Assembly (NCBI RefSeq): GCF_003012735.1
Contig: NZ_PXYI01000015.1
Span: forward strand, 1-64,000
Direction of reading: 5' to 3'
Source of the DNA: Allosphingosinicella deserti
GTDB lineage: Bacteria; Pseudomonadota; Alphaproteobacteria; Sphingomonadales; Sphingomonadaceae
Length of the DNA: 64,000 nucleotides
In this document: in pieces, positions 15,469 to 24,475 of the stretch
Layout of the letters: every line of letters begins with the position of its first letter
Position numbering within the stretch: position 1 is the stretch's first letter
Position numbers and translations under genes: made by a program
Notes under the pieces: model-generated
The model's input: the letters and a program-made list of their open reading frames with translations, nothing else
Databases searched by the model: none
What the model was told of the DNA's origin: nothing

Positions 15469-16651
15469 AACCATCCTAACCCCGCCGCTGCCCGATTATG
15501 GGGGACCGCATCAGCCCGGCATCACTGACCCGGTCTGGCCGGCTACTGCGCCGGAAGGCGTGGGAGAGGCGCAGTATGATGCGCTTTATGCCGGTCAGCT
15601 TGAGCGGCAGCGCCATCTTCACGTCATAACGGCAGACGTGGCGTCACGCACGCGCGAGGACCTGTCCGACCTGCTCTGCGAGCTGACCAAGTTCGCCAAG
15701 CGTCAGATGGCCAAGCTCCCACCCAAGGATACCCAGCGCCCCTATGACGCGCCCGTCGTAACCCGGCGTGTGACGGTGACGGTCGGGTTCGGCGCAACCT
15801 TGTTCACGACTCTTGCCGGCGATGATCGGTTCAATTTGGCGGCGCGCCGGCCCGCGTCGCTCAAGGTAATGCCCCAGATCGACGGAGACGAGGGCTTCCA
15901 TCCGCGCGACCACGCCACCGATCTCGTGATCCTGGTCTCAAGCGACGATTATTATGTAAACGAGTATATCTTCGGCCGGCTCTATTATCGCGGCGTCCAT
16001 CCGGACATTCGCGTTCGCAGCGTCGAGCGCGGCTATGCCCGTCCTGACAGCCGAGAACCTTCCGGCTTCGAGGACGGAATCACCAATCCACGGGACTGCA
16101 CCGCGCCATCGTCCATGCACGACGTCGTCTATGTCCGCGCGGAGGACAGCGAGCCAGACTGGTGCGCGGGCGGCACCTACCTCGCTTATCGTAAGATCCG
16201 GCGCCGGATGAAGCGCTTCTTCGACCTGTCGCCCACGGCGCAGGAGTCGGTCTTCGGCGTCGAGAAGAAGTCGGGCACCCGCCTGGAGCCTCTCGACGCG
16301 CATTCACATGTTGCCAAGATCAACCCGCGCCGGACCAACCATCTCGATCTCTTCGACATGGACGACCTCGAGCGCCGCTTTCTGCGCCGGCCCTATTTCT
16401 TCGACGACGGGCTGGACGCGGCGGGCGAAGAACTGCGCGGGCTCCATCATCTGAGCTTCGCCCGGAATTTGGGAGCACAATATGAATGGCCAGTGCTGAT
16501 GTGGCAGACCAATCCTGACTTCCCGGTTCCAGGCGCGGGGATTGATAATCTCTACGGGACTGGCGGCGCGTCCAATATCGCTGGCGGCTACTATTTTATG
16601 CCCGCTGCGGCGAGCGGAGACGATCATTTGGGCACACGACTGGGGCTTTAA
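15461..16651 (+). CDS. DyP-type heme peroxidase
   Basis: 396 residues from the ATG at 15461, which overlaps the stop of the upstream gene (ATGGCTGA). The DyP signature GxxDG is present as 'SGFEDGITNP' (about 201-210) with the distal Asp. The proximal heme His lies in 'DAHSHVAKINPRR' (about 279-291). 'RFFDLSP..QE..FG..K..G' is also typical of the family. DyP enzymes use peroxide to oxidise dyes, phenols, Mn(II) or porphyrins. No Tat signal or encapsulin cargo tail is obvious, so it is likely cytoplasmic. In this operon it could consume peroxide near an oxygen-sensitive enzyme or generate an oxidised substrate. Confidence 0.88.
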   Translation: MAETILTPPLPDYGGPHQPGITDPVWPATAPEGVGEAQYDALYAGQLERQRHLHVITADVASRTREDLSDLLCELTKFAKRQMAKLPPKDTQRPYDAPVVTRRVTVTVGFGATLFTTLAGDDRFNLAARRPASLKVMPQIDGDEGFHPRDHATDLVILVSSDDYYVNEYIFGRLYYRGVHPDIRVRSVERGYARPDSREPSGFEDGITNPRDCTAPSSMHDVVYVRAEDSEPDWCAGGTYLAYRKIRRRMKRFFDLSPTAQESVFGVEKKSGTRLEPLDAHSHVAKINPRRTNHLDLFDMDDLERRFLRRPYFFDDGLDAAGEELRGLHHLSFARNLGAQYEWPVLMWQTNPDFPVPGAGIDNLYGTGGASNIAGGYYFMPAAASGDDHLGTRLGL

Positions 16652-16675
16652 GCGCGAACACGGGGGCGACATACG

Positions 16676-18529
16676 ATGCGGTTCAAGTCTGACAAAGTCG
16701 GCGATTTCCAGGTTTATGCTGTCTCCGGGACCAACACGGTTTCTTTTGGCATCGATTTCGATTCAGATAAGATTGCCGACCTAATGGGATTCGCGGTCGA
16801 GCGGCACGACCTGGAGAATGACGAACGTTATTACATGTACGGCTTCAAGGTCTTCGAGTCGATCTACCCGCACCCTGATGAGGCCTTGGTCGTAACCACC
16901 TTCGACCAACCCGTGCAAAGCTTCGTGTGGGACGATTTCACCGCCAAGGATGGTCAGGAATACGTCTATTATTTTCATCCTCTGAAGGGGTCATCCAAGA
17001 AATTGGACCGCTCGCTTCCGCCGATCCCGATCAGGATCGAGACCGAAAAGACTTTTACGAACGGCACGCATGACGTTTTCTTCAACCGCGGGGTCGCTAG
17101 CAGCCAGGCTTATGCGCGCAGGTTCGACAACAAGACCCCGGAGCAGCTCAAGGGCCAGAAGCGCGAAGAGGCCCTGCAATGGCTGAGCCGAAATCTCGAC
17201 GAAGCGCTCCACGAGTTCATCAAACAGGCCAAGAAGGGCGACACGATCCTCGGCGCCTTCTACGAGTTCCGCTATCCGAATGCCGCCAAGTGGCTCAAGG
17301 AAGCGGTCGACCGTGGTGTCAACGTCCAGTTGGTGATCGACGCCAAGAAGAATGGCGGCCGGATCGACAAGAAGACAGGGAAGCCCGCTCCCGATTTCCC
17401 CCGGACGGACAACAAGCAGACGGTCAAGAACGCCCAGCTACCGGCGTCGGCAATCGCGTGCTGGCGTGAGAAGAATGTCGGCGACATTGCTCACAACAAG
17501 TTTATGGTTCTACTGAAGGGCTCGGCAAAAAAGCCAGTCCAAGTCTGGACGGGTTCTACCAATCTGTCCAACGGTGGCATCCATGGGCAAACCAATGTGG
17601 GTCATTGGGTCCGCGACGCTGCCGTTGCTGAACGGTTTCAGGCCTATTGGCAATTGCTTTCGAAGGACCCCGGAAAGTCGCCGACCGACACGTTCGCGCA
17701 ATCAAAGGCTGCGATGGGGAGTTTCCGCAGCGACGTGGCCGGCTTGTTGGAGGCACCAACGGACTGGACGACGATCCAGCAAGGAACGACGCCGGTTTTC
17801 AGTCCTCGGGCGGGGAGCGCGGTGCTCGACATGTACGCCGATATGCTGGACCGTTCGAGCACCCTCGGCTGCATCACGCTCGCATTCGGAATCAGCGAGG
17901 TGTTCAAAAAGCGACTGGTTACGCATACCGCCACTTCCCCGCTGACCTTCCTCATGCTGGAAAAGCGCGATGCGCCACGCAAGGCCAAGCCGGGGACCGC
18001 GCCCAAGCCGTTCATAGATCTGAACTGGGAGCACAACATCTACTCCGCCTCGGGGGCTTACATCGAGGACCCGCTCTATCGCTGGACGCGGGAAACCAAC
18101 GCCAAGAAGCTGCAGCTCAACCAGCATGTGAGCTACATTCACTCGAAATTCCTGCTTCAGGACCCGCTCGGGCCCGATCCGATCGTCGTGACAGGCTCCG
18201 CCAATTTCTCAGACGATTCCACCAACAACAATGACGAGAACATGCTGCTGATCCGAGGCGAGAGGCGGGTAGCCGACATCTATTTCACCGAGTTCAATCG
18301 GCTGTTCTTTCACTATTATTTTCGCTCCGTGCGTGAGGCAATCAGTGAGCACAAGAAGAAGGGTGAGATCGGTGTTGCCGCGATCTCGACTTCGGATAAG
18401 TCGAGCCTGTTCCTTGCGGAAAGGCCGTCCGACTGGACCTCGAAATACAAGCCTAACAGCCTGAAGACGAAACGCGTGAAGATGTTCACGGACATGTCGG
18501 GCGCGAGCAATCGGCCCGTCGCACCGTAG
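16676..18529 (+). CDS. Phospholipase-D superfamily protein with two HKD motifs
   Basis: 617 residues. Two PLD half-sites: 'IAHNKFMVLL' (His273, Lys275) followed by 'WTGSTNLSNGGIHGQTN', and 'YIHSKFLLQDP' (His489, Lys491, Asp496) followed by 'TGSANFSDDSTNNNDENM'. The first motif lacks the final Asp (Leu instead); the second is complete. The N-terminal about 170 residues ('VYAVSGTNTVSFGIDFDSD') look like a separate strand-rich domain. There is no signal peptide. It starts 24 bases after the DyP stop with GGGGGCG as ribosome site, so it is the fourth gene of the operon. PLD enzymes cleave phosphodiesters in lipid or nucleic acid; the substrate here is open. Confidence 0.85.
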   Translation: MRFKSDKVGDFQVYAVSGTNTVSFGIDFDSDKIADLMGFAVERHDLENDERYYMYGFKVFESIYPHPDEALVVTTFDQPVQSFVWDDFTAKDGQEYVYYFHPLKGSSKKLDRSLPPIPIRIETEKTFTNGTHDVFFNRGVASSQAYARRFDNKTPEQLKGQKREEALQWLSRNLDEALHEFIKQAKKGDTILGAFYEFRYPNAAKWLKEAVDRGVNVQLVIDAKKNGGRIDKKTGKPAPDFPRTDNKQTVKNAQLPASAIACWREKNVGDIAHNKFMVLLKGSAKKPVQVWTGSTNLSNGGIHGQTNVGHWVRDAAVAERFQAYWQLLSKDPGKSPTDTFAQSKAAMGSFRSDVAGLLEAPTDWTTIQQGTTPVFSPRAGSAVLDMYADMLDRSSTLGCITLAFGISEVFKKRLVTHTATSPLTFLMLEKRDAPRKAKPGTAPKPFIDLNWEHNIYSASGAYIEDPLYRWTRETNAKKLQLNQHVSYIHSKFLLQDPLGPDPIVVTGSANFSDDSTNNNDENMLLIRGERRVADIYFTEFNRLFFHYYFRSVREAISEHKKKGEIGVAAISTSDKSSLFLAERPSDWTSKYKPNSLKTKRVKMFTDMSGASNRPVAP

Positions 18530-18800
18530 CGCTCAAGGCTACCGAGCAGTCGGTCGACACCGACACTGCTGCTAGAAAGGCGTTCCTCGACATGCTCGGC
18601 GTCTTTGCCGAGTTCGAGACCAACCTGAGGAAAGAGCGTTAGGCCGAAGGCATCCAGGCCGCAAAGGCGAGGGGTTCTACAAAGGTGGCAAGCACCGGAT
18701 AGACGCGCAGTCAGTACGGAAGCTTGCGGCTGAAGGGGGCAAGCTAGCCCATATCGACCGCCAGCTGGAAATTTCGCGGGGAACGGTGAACCGGTTCCTG
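18530..18800 (+). pseudogene. Serine resolvase/invertase remnant, copy 1
   Basis: The plus strand encodes 'LKATEQSVDTDTAARKAFLDMLGVFAEFETNL' in pieces, the hinge and helix-E region of Tn3-type resolvases, then 'AEGIQAAKARG' and a C-terminal HTH ('EISRGTVNRFLPS'). It carries an in-frame TAG where relatives have Gln (after 'RKER'), and a one-base deletion near 'RG.YKGGK' compared with the copy at 46150. The N-terminal catalytic domain with the Ser is absent. It starts right after the PLD gene, so the recombination that placed the four-gene operon here may have ended in it. Confidence 0.75.
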
Positions 18801-19256
18801 CCTTCAGCTAGCGGAGCCGCCGGGCCAGCGGACTGGGTCCAGCACTCGCAAGGTGGCCTGATCTCGGGAGCCTCCAAACCATCGATCAAGCGTAGCGGTG
18901 AAGAGGGGCAAGGGCTGGGCCACCTCGAAAAGGGTCAGTGACGATCGCAGCTTCACCGCATCAACCTCGCCGAACACCGCAACCGGATCGCTGATTGCAA
19001 GATTCTGGAGAGCAGCGACGCACTCCAGGTAACGAGGGCCGAGGAGCGGATGCTCAAGGTACGCTCGAGCCTCGTCAATCGAGCGGATGCCGTAGAACTC
19101 GGCAAGCTGGCTACGGCCAAGGCCTTCTAGCTGCGGGAAGACGAACCACATCCAGTGGGATCGTTTGACGCCGCGTCGGATCTCCGCCAGCGCGTCGGCG
19201 TAGATTGGGGCCTGAGCTTCGACGAAGCGAACGAGGGTCTTAGAGTCAGCAATCAT
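18577..19256. repeat. Long direct repeat, left copy (resolvase remnant + DUF1810)
   Basis: About 680 bases closely similar, in the same orientation, to 46150-46830: both contain the resolvase tail and a convergent DUF1810 gene. By eye the match is high but clearly diverged, so it is an old duplication or two related elements. The copies bracket about 27 kb that includes the conjugation operon. Confidence 0.75.
18804..19256 (-). CDS. DUF1810 protein, copy 1
   Basis: 150 residues with the DUF1810 signature: 'LVRFVEAQAPIYADALAEIRRGVKRSHWMWFVFPQLEGLG' (in parts), 'FYGIRSIDEARAYLEHPLLGPR', and 'DAVKLRSSLTLFEVA'. The fold is known (NADAR/YbiA-neighbour families are sometimes found with it) but the biochemical role is not established. 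It converges on the resolvase remnant and its end overlaps the remnant's tail. A second copy lies at 46376-46837. The gene is intact and has no signal peptide. Confidence 0.85.
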   Translation of the reverse strand: MIADSKTLVRFVEAQAPIYADALAEIRRGVKRSHWMWFVFPQLEGLGRSQLAEFYGIRSIDEARAYLEHPLLGPRYLECVAALQNLAISDPVAVFGEVDAVKLRSSLTLFEVAQPLPLFTATLDRWFGGSRDQATLRVLDPVRWPGGSAS

Positions 19257-19508
19257 CTTACAATCCCCCTCGGGAAGGCTGATAGAGGGTATTGACCCTA
19301 TCTCGGCTGCGCTCTCTTGCGATCAAGCCATCCACTGCGGAAACCGTGGATGTTCGATTTGCTCCGCGTTGTGAATGCGCATCGCGCGCGTCATGTTGTG
19401 CCCGCCCCCGCCGCGGGAGCATTCGTTATCCGTCGCCGAACCCGTTGAACCGGCCGCTCGGTTCGGCGAGCAGGCTCATGTGGTCGAAAATAATCAGCCG
19501 TTTCCTGA

Positions 19509-22500
19509 TCACCAGAACCCGCGCTCGGCGGCGTCGGACAGGCGTTCGCCGCGCGGTTGATTGACCTCGTCGACGAAGAACTCGAACAATTTCGCGTCGC
19601 GCGACCAGTTGCTTTCGCTATCGGTCGGCAAGCTCAACTCCTCTTTGAGCGCGTTGCGCCACGCTGCCGGCGCTTCGGCCCGTTCGGCATGAGCCTCGAG
19701 TGCGCGCAGCCGCCTGACGATCAACGGGACGCCGAGTTCCTCCGGCGGCCAACGCGCCTCGTCGGCGCCCCATTGCAGCCAGCGCAACATGTCGGGCCAG
19801 CGCAGCGTGAGCGCGATCCACCGCGCATACTGGCCGGCATTGGGCGGGTGCCAGGCCGGCTCCTTGACGCTGCGTGCGGCGCGCAGCGTCAGATAAAAGC
19901 GGGCGAGGTTAACCATGCGCTTCATCTCGCGCGGGTTCCCCACCGAAAATTGCGCGATCCGCCGGATGATCGCCCCAACATTGCGGCTTTCGGTGAACGT
20001 GGCGATCGTCTCTGGCTCGGGTGCTGGTTGGAGCGGTGTGTCCGCCGAGGGGCCGTCCGCGATTTCGCGGATCACGCTTTCAATCGTGTGATCGGCCGCT
20101 GGCGGGACGCTGGGTTGCGGCATCGCCTCGGACCGGGTGGCGGCGATCGCGGGAGCGGGGCTCGCGACGCCCGCCAGCCAGTCGACATACGCGGTGAACG
20201 CGCCCGTCTCGCTCGGCGGCAGCGTGAATGGCAACTGCACGAACTTGTCCATGAACCGCCAGCCCAGTGGTACCGCGCGCTCATAGCTTGGCAGCTTCTG
20301 GCGGACATCCTCATGCGCCTTTTCGAGTGCGGCGGCGACCATCTGCGGGTCCATGCCGATCACGAAGATGCAGCGATATTCGTCGGTGGCAAGCAGCATG
20401 CTGACCCCCTCGACGACGCTGGCGACCTTGCCGGGCGAGCAGCGGTCGAGATCGTCGATGAAGATCACCAGTGGCGCGGAATCGCCGTCCTCGCCCTTGT
20501 GCGGCACCAACTCGAGCACGCGCTTCAAATCGGCATGGACATGGTGCAACTCGCCGACGCCTTTGTCATAATCGGGCACCTTGATGACGTCGGCAAGGCT
20601 GAACGAGGCGGGCTCCTTCTTGGTCTTGAAGCTGCTGGCTGCGAAACTGATCAGGAACCCGAGTGTCAGGATCGCCTGTACAATCAGCATGTAGATGAAG
20701 CCGCTTCCGGACCACAGGCCAACCGCGCGTTGAAGCGCCGGATCGAGCTCCGGCTTCGCCGCGGCGAGGCCGAACAGGCTGAGCATAATCGATCCCGCCG
20801 CAACCGCCCAAACCTTGGCCTTTCGCCACCATAGATTGACGATACGGTCGTAGATCCGCTTGCGAACGATCCCGTCATCGATCCGGGCTAGCTGGAGCTT
20901 GAGCAGGAATTTCTCGCGTTCGAGTGGCGAGAGGCGCTGCGCGATCTGGCTGACGATTGCGTCCACCAACCCGGCCCAGAGCTGTTCAGTGGTCTCATAT
21001 TTCCAAGCGTTGAACCAGACGGTCCAACGGCGCTTGGAACGCGCCGCCTGTTCGTCCGGCGTAACCAAGATTTCCTCGCGGGCCTCGAGCAGTTCGGTGA
21101 CCTTGCCGAGCAGCAGCTTGGGCAGCTTGCGCAGCTCGGCAAGCGGCATCTGCTTATACTTGCCACGCACCTCCTGCGGGTCGAGCGCTTCGCGCACGAG
21201 GTGCATCAGCGTCGATTTCCCCCCACCCCATGGTGCCTGAACGCTTATGCTGAGTGGCGCGCGCGTATCCTTGTCGGTCAGGAAGGCACGGATCGCGGTC
21301 GCATAGCGCGCATAGTCGAGCTGGTCGTCGCTATTGGCCACATCGTTTTGGAACCGGGTCGCGACCCGACCCAGCCGCGCATCACGATACTCAGCCAGCA
21401 GCGCCTCGGGCACGATGCCGGCGTCCTCAAGCAGGTTTCGCAACCTGGTATCTTGGTGTTCGAGTAGCGCGCCGATGACGTGGTCGATTTGAATGGCATG
21501 GTCATCGCCGCCAGCGCGGGCATGGGCTTCGACCAGAACCGCGGCGACGTTGTCGGTTGGCGGTAGGATCGTATCGGCGACTCCGCTCGGCCGCCTAGTG
21601 TCGCCGAAATAGTGCTTCCATGCGGTATCATATTGATCGGCATACAGTTCCTCGAGCGTGAGCGTGAAGAATTCGGCAGCACCGTCGCGGAATAACGCGG
21701 TCTCGGTCACCGGGCCGTGACCTTCGCCAAGCGCGAAGAACAACAGGCTGGTCGAGACGCCCGAGCGTTTCACCATCGGCGCGAAGGTCGAGGCCAGCTC
21801 GAGCAGGTCTGTGACCGCCGCTGAACGCGGCATGCGATACGGATTGATTATATTGGCATGTTCGGGGCGGCGCTTATGCGCCAGTGCATCTAGGTCGTCG
21901 GCCACGATCACCCGTCCGAGCTTACGCGCGAGAGCCGCGAAGGTCTTGCGCACCGCGCCATCGAGGTCTGGCGGCAATGCGATCACAGTGCGGGCTTTGC
22001 CGTTCTGGATCGTTGGCTGCGCCTGCAGGATGGCGGCGGTGATCGCGAAACTCTCTTCGTGGCTGAGGCCGCCAGCGCCAGTGCCCATCAATGGCACCCA
22101 ATAGGATGCGGCGGACGCAACCTGCGGATCGCTGAAGGCCAGCCCCAAATTGTGTTCGAGCGCCTCGTTGGTCGGGCGGCCGTCTATCGTGACGACATAG
22201 CAGATTAGGCCGACACGAGAGTTGCGCAACGCATAGCCCTGAGCGAGTTCGTCGCCGCTCGGGAGCGCCATCGGCAGGTTAAGCTGCGTGAGGATCTGCG
22301 AATTGAGCGCGCCGGGCGTGCCGGCCGAATCTGTTGACAGGAAGATCACTTCGGCGTCGGGCGGCGCGTTGGCGATCGCCTGAACGCTATGTTCCCGCAT
22401 TCCCCGCGGGCTGCTCGCGCGCGCCATCAGTGCCGAAGTCCCCGCTGTGACGCATGCGCCGAAGCTTCCGGCAGCGGCCGGACCGCGTGTCGCGGCGTGC

Positions 22501-22538
22501 GAATTTGATTGCGCATGATGTGCCTCCCCACGGACCAT
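19509..22538 (-). CDS. KAP-family P-loop NTPase with membrane segments and extra N-terminal domains
   Basis: Up to 1009 residues; the first about 46 are poor and a start at the ATG at 22424 or 22400 is likelier. Walker A is 'QAPWGGGKSTLMHLV' (about 434-448) and Walker B 'PLVIFIDDLDRCSPGKV' (about 689-705). The two hydrophobic segments between them (about 576-593 and 613-633) are the KAP hallmark, anchoring the NTPase to the inner membrane. Before the NTPase, 'YWVPLMGTGAGGLSHEES' (about 146-163) resembles the glycine-rich loop of macro-type domains, and 'HAIQIDHVIGALLEHQDTRLRNLL' (about 347-370) resembles a Clp N repeat; both are tentative. KAP NTPases occur in antiphage systems. An IS3 element lies about 110 bases upstream and may have cut the promoter. 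Confidence 0.75.
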   Translation of the reverse strand: MVRGEAHHAQSNSHAATRGPAAAGSFGACVTAGTSALMARASSPRGMREHSVQAIANAPPDAEVIFLSTDSAGTPGALNSQILTQLNLPMALPSGDELAQGYALRNSRVGLICYVVTIDGRPTNEALEHNLGLAFSDPQVASAASYWVPLMGTGAGGLSHEESFAITAAILQAQPTIQNGKARTVIALPPDLDGAVRKTFAALARKLGRVIVADDLDALAHKRRPEHANIINPYRMPRSAAVTDLLELASTFAPMVKRSGVSTSLLFFALGEGHGPVTETALFRDGAAEFFTLTLEELYADQYDTAWKHYFGDTRRPSGVADTILPPTDNVAAVLVEAHARAGGDDHAIQIDHVIGALLEHQDTRLRNLLEDAGIVPEALLAEYRDARLGRVATRFQNDVANSDDQLDYARYATAIRAFLTDKDTRAPLSISVQAPWGGGKSTLMHLVREALDPQEVRGKYKQMPLAELRKLPKLLLGKVTELLEAREEILVTPDEQAARSKRRWTVWFNAWKYETTEQLWAGLVDAIVSQIAQRLSPLEREKFLLKLQLARIDDGIVRKRIYDRIVNLWWRKAKVWAVAAGSIMLSLFGLAAAKPELDPALQRAVGLWSGSGFIYMLIVQAILTLGFLISFAASSFKTKKEPASFSLADVIKVPDYDKGVGELHHVHADLKRVLELVPHKGEDGDSAPLVIFIDDLDRCSPGKVASVVEGVSMLLATDEYRCIFVIGMDPQMVAAALEKAHEDVRQKLPSYERAVPLGWRFMDKFVQLPFTLPPSETGAFTAYVDWLAGVASPAPAIAATRSEAMPQPSVPPAADHTIESVIREIADGPSADTPLQPAPEPETIATFTESRNVGAIIRRIAQFSVGNPREMKRMVNLARFYLTLRAARSVKEPAWHPPNAGQYARWIALTLRWPDMLRWLQWGADEARWPPEELGVPLIVRRLRALEAHAERAEAPAAWRNALKEELSLPTDSESNWSRDAKLFEFFVDEVNQPRGERLSDAAERGFW

Positions 22539-22659
22539 CTACCAGCATGGCCGTGCGGCGGGAACCGGGGGGCTGCGCGCAGGATGGCTTATAGATCCTA
22601 GCCCGCGACCAAATAGCTGGCCTACCTAGCTTCGTTCCGTCTGACGTGACCCCCAACTT

Positions 22660-23564
22660 TCATCCAGCTGGAACCAGAGACCGGCGGTTGTGATCGCGCA
22701 TTCGCGAGTGTGAAGCAACGGCCTGCACGCGTGCAGGCCGTTGCTTCTCGATGCCGGCGGCGAAGGCTGCCGGTGTGGCGTAGCCGAGCCAGGAGTGCGG
22801 CCGCTCGGTGTTGTAGTCGTCGGTCCATCGGGCGATCACCTCGCGGGCATGACCGAGGCTGAGGAACAGTGTCTCGTTCAGCAGCTCATCGCGCATGCGG
22901 CCGTTGAAGCTCTCCACGTAGCCGTTCTGCATCGGCCTGCCGGCTGGATGTAATGCCAGTCGATCCGGGCCTCGCCGCACCAGCTCAGCACCGCGTTCGA
23001 TGTCAGCTCCGTCCCGTTGTCGCTGACGATCAGCTTGGGGGCACCGCGTTCCGCAACCAGGTCGGCCAGCTCGCGCACCACCCGTTTGCCCGAGATCGAG
23101 GTGTCAGCCACGGCGCGCAGGCACTCGCCGGTAATATCGTCGACGATGTTGAGAACGCGGAACCGGCGCCCGGTGGCGAGCTGGTCGTGCACGAAGTCGA
23201 GGCTCCAGCGCTCGTTGGGAAGCGCAAGCACCGGCGCCGGTGCCCGCGCGCCAACGGCGCGCCTTCGTCCTCGTCGTCGCCGCACGGTCAGCCCTTCTTC
23301 GCGATAGAGGCGTTGCGTCTTCTTGCGGTTGATCACGATGCCATCGCGGCGAAGCAGGACGTGCAGCCGTCGGTAGCCGAACCGCCGTCGTTCCGCCGCC
23401 AACTCCCGAAGACGGCCGCGGATCTCGCCGTCGTCAGCGCGACGCGCCTGATAGCGGACACTCGTCCGATCCGCGCCGATCACCGCACACGCTCGCCGCT
23501 CGCTCATTTTGAATGCCGTTCTGAGATGCGCGACCGCCTCACGCTTCGCGGCCGCGCTCACCAC
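22660..23564 (-). pseudogene. IS3-family transposase orfB, frameshifted
   Basis: DDE transposase in two frames. 22878-23564 gives the HTH_21 region ('RTAFKMSERRACAVIGADR'), then 'NERWSLDFVHDQLATGRRFRVLNIVDDITGECL' (in parts) with the first Asp, and 'LIVSDNGTELTSNAVLSW' with the second. The frame is lost at 'DWHYIQPAGR'. The other frame (22660-22980) picks up with 'PMQNGYVESFNGRMRDELLNE' carrying the catalytic Glu. Relatives read 'WHYI.PGKPMQNGYVESFNG', so one base is missing at about 22937-22945. Translation would normally come from a -1 shift out of orfA at the A6G run. Confidence 0.85.
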
Positions 23565-23824
23565 TTTTTTGAGAGCAGGTCCCTCAGACCTGCATTGTCC
23601 AACATCGCATCGGCGAGCAGCCGCTTCAGCCTCGCATTCTCATCCTCGAGCGCCTTCAGCCGCCGAGCCTCCGAGACATCGAGGCCGCCGTACTTGGCCT
23701 TCCACGCATAAAAGGTCGGACCCGACATGCCGTACTTGCGGCACAGCTCCGTCACCACCGCACCCGCCTCGGCCTCCTTCAGGATGCCGATGATATGCTC
23801 TTCCGAAAATCGCTTCTGCTTCAT
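23558..23824 (-). CDS. IS3-family transposase orfA
   Basis: 88 residues, a typical OrfA: HTH ('EEHIIGILKEAEAGAVVTELCRKYGMS', 'TFYAWKAKYGG') followed by a leucine-zipper-like coiled coil ('LKALEDENARLKRLLADAMLD'). It ends LLSKKW, and the TCA AAA AAG codons form the A6G slip site that yields the OrfAB fusion. It binds the IS ends together with OrfB. Intact, but with OrfB broken it cannot move the element alone. Confidence 0.9.
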   Translation of the reverse strand: MKQKRFSEEHIIGILKEAEAGAVVTELCRKYGMSGPTFYAWKAKYGGLDVSEARRLKALEDENARLKRLLADAMLDNAGLRDLLSKKW

Positions 23825-23997
23825 CTATCCGTTCCTTTGGTGGGCCGGACTCTAACTCAAATTGGAGGAGAAAGTGGGGGTCACGTCAGCGGCACGGAAC
23901 GGCTTGAGGTGGGTCGATGCTAGTCACCATGGAACCTCGGCTCCGTTAAGCTTAACGATGGTGGCAGCGGCATCATGACAGCCGCATGGAGGACTAG

Positions 23998-24213
23998 ATG
24001 CATCTGACTGTGACATTGGATAGCGAAACTTCGGAGCGTGCAGGAGCGGGCGGGATGTTTCAGATCGAGTCGATCTCGGACGAAGAAGGTAACGATCTCT
24101 CGAAGGAGGTCGATCAAGGAGTTCACTATCCTAACCTCGACGCTCTGGAGGAGGATCTGAAGTCGATCTTCGGCGAGGACGTGACGTTCGAGGTTGAAGG
24201 TTACGACGACTGA
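23998..24213 (+). CDS. Small acidic hypothetical protein
   Basis: 71 residues, strongly acidic (runs such as 'SDEEGNDLSKEVDQG' and 'LEEDLKSIFGEDVTFEVEGYDD'). The family is not recognised. The start is well supported by GGAGG five bases before the ATG. It lies between the IS element and the HEPN gene with no close neighbour in the same direction. Its acidity recalls DNA-mimic or antitoxin-like proteins, but nothing specific supports that. Confidence 0.6.
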   Translation: MHLTVTLDSETSERAGAGGMFQIESISDEEGNDLSKEVDQGVHYPNLDALEEDLKSIFGEDVTFEVEGYDD

Positions 24214-24475
24214 TCGAACGTGTGCGCGGCGGACGTCCCTCGCCGCGCACACGTATTCTCAATGCTCGTTTAAGAGGTGCGTGCCGAACCCTCTTGATGA
24301 ACGAACGTCCGGTGCGGAGCCGTTAGCAGCTCGTGTGGCCCCGAGTGAGTGTCCGCTTCCAGCAATGAGCCGCCAAAGGCCGCCGGTCTGCGATCCGGCC
24401 CCAACCTTGTCGCTCGGTGCAAGCTTGGCGATCACTTAAACGTCAGGTCTCGGGGAGAGCTGCCGTTTGATGGGA
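24214..24475. other. Intergenic, no gene seen
   Basis: No supported frame. It contains GTGTGCGCGGCG and a near-inverted CGCCGCGCACAC (about 24219-24252), a strong hairpin right after the stop of the small acidic gene, which may be its terminator although no long T run follows. Confidence 0.4.

Larger units (their letters stand above)
22647..23883 (-). mobile_element. IS3-family insertion sequence (IS407-like)
   Basis: About 1.24 kb, with orfA and orfB on the minus strand. The ends are inverted: TGACCCCCAACTTTC at the left and TGACCCCCACTTTC (reverse strand) at the right. A further six bases, CTGACG, match outside, so the repeat may extend to 22641-23889. I found no clear 3-4 base target duplication. 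orfA ends with an A6G heptamer (23564-23570), the usual -1 frameshift site. orfB carries a separate one-base deletion, so the copy is probably dead. Confidence 0.85.
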
